Assembly: GCA_937930695.1 (NCBI GenBank)
Contig: CALHCB010000172.1
Coordinates: 1-48,679 of the forward strand
Length of the DNA stretch: 48,679 nt
Origin: an uncultured Acidimicrobiales bacterium
GTDB taxonomy: Bacteria > Actinomycetota > Acidimicrobiia > Acidimicrobiales > SZUA-35
Reading direction: 5' to 3'
How positions within the stretch are numbered: the stretch's first letter is position 1; each line of letters starts with the position of its first letter. The notes under the pieces are model-generated. The model worked only from the letters and a program-made list of their open reading frames with translations, did no database searches and was not told the origin of the DNA. Made by a program: the position numbers and the translations under genes. Below are positions 47,256 to 48,679 of this stretch, in pieces.

Positions 47256-47345
47256 TCAGGCCCGGAAAGCGATGAACGTGAAGACGATGATGGTCAGCGG
47301 AATAGTCGCTTTGCACACGAGGGAGAACAGCGTCGACTTCGTCAC
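47256..47345 (-). CDS. possible 29-aa membrane microprotein
   Basis: In the 293-bp gap between the acidic protein and the PhyH gene, a GTG at 47345 opens a 29-codon frame ending at a TGA at 47256. It has a hydrophilic start (MTKSTLFS), then about 18 hydrophobic residues and FRA at the end, so it reads as a single membrane helix. The ribosome site is weak (GGA directly before GTG). The rest of this gap holds nothing I can identify. Confidence 0.25.
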   Translation of the reverse strand: MTKSTLFSLVCKATIPLTIIVFTFIAFRA

Positions 47346-47407
47346 TCCACGAGCGTAGACCTGACCAGTGCGCTCGCTAGGTCGGTCCTCACCTGGGGCA
47401 GCACCAT

Positions 47408-48613
47408 TCATCGCCGCCACACCAGATGTAGGGCCGGTCGGTGCCCGCCAGAGTTGTTGGTGGTTCCGGAGTGCAACACATGGCCAGAGAACATGAAGGC
47501 TGTGCCTCTCGATCCGGTGAGGGTGACTTGGTCGTCGTGATTCTCGAGCGATCCGGAGAGTCGTTGGAGGTCCGGACGCAGATGACTCCCGGGAACGAGT
47601 CGAGTCGCTCCGTTCGAGACTGTGAAATCGGTCAGGGCAATGATTGCAGTGGCGACCGTCGCAGGCCCATTGTCGAGTTTGGGTGGGTCATCAGCGTGCA
47701 GCTTCTGGCCGCCGAACGACGGTTGTGGACTGCGGTATGCGATTTCGTCGCGACGGAACTGCGGGCCGAGGATGTCGGTGACGACGTCCATCAGCGGCTG
47801 TCGGTCGACGAGTACGTCAATGAACCTGCTGCGATCGTCGAGTTCGCAGAGGTGATGGGTTCCCGAAGCGACCTTGTCCCGGGGACGGCGCTCCGCAGCC
47901 GGCAACTGAAGCAGCGAATCGCATACCGCAAGAACATCGCGGATCTCGGTCGGGGAGAGGATTCCGGGGAGGGCGATCCAACCGTGTTCGTCGTCGATCA
48001 ACGCGCCAGCCTCATCAGATCGCCACCCGCTCTGTCGTGCGAAATGCTCGCTGTCTCGATGCTCGGCCTGTACCTCATCGATCGGTCGTCGACGCGGCCG
48101 TTCCGTGTCGTGCGTCTGGATCGACTCCGCAAGCGGGCCCATGTCCAGGCTGGCTCGTCGTTCATCGACTCGCTCGGGATCCTCGACCGGGGGCCACGGT
48201 CCGAACTCACCCTCGTCATTCCACCCGACCTGGGTTCCGTACCGTTGATTGCGCCCCTCGAAGTAGCGAATCCGATCTTCGAGAAACGCCAGCAACTCCG
48301 GGTCGGCGTCAGCCTGGTCGATGGCTCTTGCGTAGAGGTCTCGGCAACGGCGCATCAAGGTCGGGTTCGCAATGTCGTGCTGGGCAATCAAGAACGCGGA
48401 GCGCGAGCTGGCACTACCGACCAGTCGATGACCTGGCCAGAAACCGACGTCGTTGAGAATTGCTTCGAGTCGATCACCGTTGCGTCGATGGACGATCCGC
48501 ATGTCCGGGTGATAGCCGCCGAAGAGCTCGCCGGTGTCCGCAAGGCGTTGGCGAACGTCGAGATCCTCCGCTGCCAAGCGGTCCAGTTCCAGTGCGAGGT
48601 CCGGCCGTTCCAT
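47408..48613 (-). CDS. DUF6624 domain fused to a PhyH-type 2-oxoglutarate dioxygenase
   Basis: From ATG 48613 the protein has 401 residues; GTG 48619 is an alternative. Residues about 10-128 match the DUF6624 pattern: LDVRQRLADTG, YHPDMRIVHRRNGDRL, FWPGHRLVG, FLIAQHD and FLEDRIRYFEGRNQRYGTQ. Residues about 205-400 form a phytanoyl-CoA dioxygenase-like domain with the iron ligands H306-A-D308 (KLHADD) and H381 (HSGT), and R392 as probable 2-oxoglutarate contact. The region between is charged and probably flexible. Such dioxygenases hydroxylate small metabolites or antibiotics. DUF6624 is of unknown function and is normally a stand-alone protein. TAGATT 6 bases upstream suggests a leaderless start. 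Confidence 0.85.
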   Translation of the reverse strand: MERPDLALELDRLAAEDLDVRQRLADTGELFGGYHPDMRIVHRRNGDRLEAILNDVGFWPGHRLVGSASSRSAFLIAQHDIANPTLMRRCRDLYARAIDQADADPELLAFLEDRIRYFEGRNQRYGTQVGWNDEGEFGPWPPVEDPERVDERRASLDMGPLAESIQTHDTERPRRRPIDEVQAEHRDSEHFARQSGWRSDEAGALIDDEHGWIALPGILSPTEIRDVLAVCDSLLQLPAAERRPRDKVASGTHHLCELDDRSRFIDVLVDRQPLMDVVTDILGPQFRRDEIAYRSPQPSFGGQKLHADDPPKLDNGPATVATAIIALTDFTVSNGATRLVPGSHLRPDLQRLSGSLENHDDQVTLTGSRGTAFMFSGHVLHSGTTNNSGGHRPALHLVWRR

Positions 48614-48619
48614 GAGCAC

Positions 48620-48625
48620 AATCTA
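48620..48625 (-). promoter_or_regulatory. -10 element (TAGATT), leaderless start of the DUF6624-PhyH gene
   Basis: On the minus strand TAGATT lies 6 bases before the ATG at 48613, matching TANNNT, and it favours this ATG over the GTG at 48619. Confidence 0.45.
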
Positions 48626-48679
48626 TGACTCGAGCGACCCAATCTCGGGCAGTTCGGGAGTAGTCGGCGGCAGGTCATC

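Noticed and set aside
47441-48628. 395-aa plus-strand frame opposite the DUF6624-PhyH gene
   Set aside because: Iron ligands and DUF6624 blocks are on the minus strand; the plus frame has no motif.

Overview
The window reads as one contiguous, G+C-rich chromosomal segment of a high-G+C Gram-positive bacterium. Gene families and order point to Actinobacteria, most likely a free-living Acidimicrobiia-type lineage (inference). The order phosphomannomutase / mannose isomerases, ahcY, comFC-like, hpf, secA resembles the Mycobacterium manA-manB ... sahH ... Rv3242c-Rv3241c-secA1 neighbourhood. A DUF664 (mycothiol-linked DinB) protein, a CxxHxxC ferredoxin beside a P450, and many apparently leaderless starts preceded by TANNNT fit the same assignment. 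No rRNA, tRNA, CRISPR array, phage or insertion sequence was seen.

Region 1 (1-8650) is an envelope-sugar block. It holds a 5'-truncated multispanning protein, a GtrA-GT2 fusion, phosphomannomutase, class I mannose-6-phosphate isomerase, a DUF6311-type membrane protein, a Trm112-like 78-aa protein and a PGI/PMI-type SIS isomerase. Several of these are joined by GTGA/ATGA overlaps. Together they would interconvert fructose-6-P, mannose-6-P and mannose-1-P and feed polyprenyl-linked sugar transfer at the membrane. Region 2 (8700-20120) is mostly housekeeping: an SDR, two SRPBCC paralogues separated by a tandem palindromic repeat, ahcY, comFC-like, hpf, a degenerate response regulator, secA, prfB, ftsE and ftsX.

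Region 3 (20130-35860) is accessory metabolism and transport: azlCD, a ferredoxin-P450-FMN glutamate-synthase-like row, a TauE-type permease, enoyl-CoA hydratase, an SDR, a structured RNA locus resembling 6C RNA, an acyl-CoA dehydrogenase-like gene, two EamA paralogues flanking a DUF664 gene, a beta-lactamase-fold esterase, two MFS carriers in the wider area and several uncharacterised proteins. Region 4 (35880-41920) looks like a catabolic unit built around an ArsR-type regulator: SDR plus alpha/beta hydrolase on one side, SDR, HpaI-type aldolase and aminotransferase on the other, and an MFS carrier at the end.

Region 5 (42000-48620) is envelope-related or unknown: a lipoprotein, a membrane-anchored beta-propeller, a YHYH lipoprotein, an 822-aa acidic DGS/T-repeat protein and a DUF6624-PhyH fusion. 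The observations most worth following are the 6C-like RNA, the acidic repeat protein, the DUF6624-PhyH fusion, the degenerate regulator with its 13-bp repeats, the palindromic repeat pair, and the recurring TANNNT-N6-8-start signature. I found no clearly new multi-gene system that I could defend from sequence alone.
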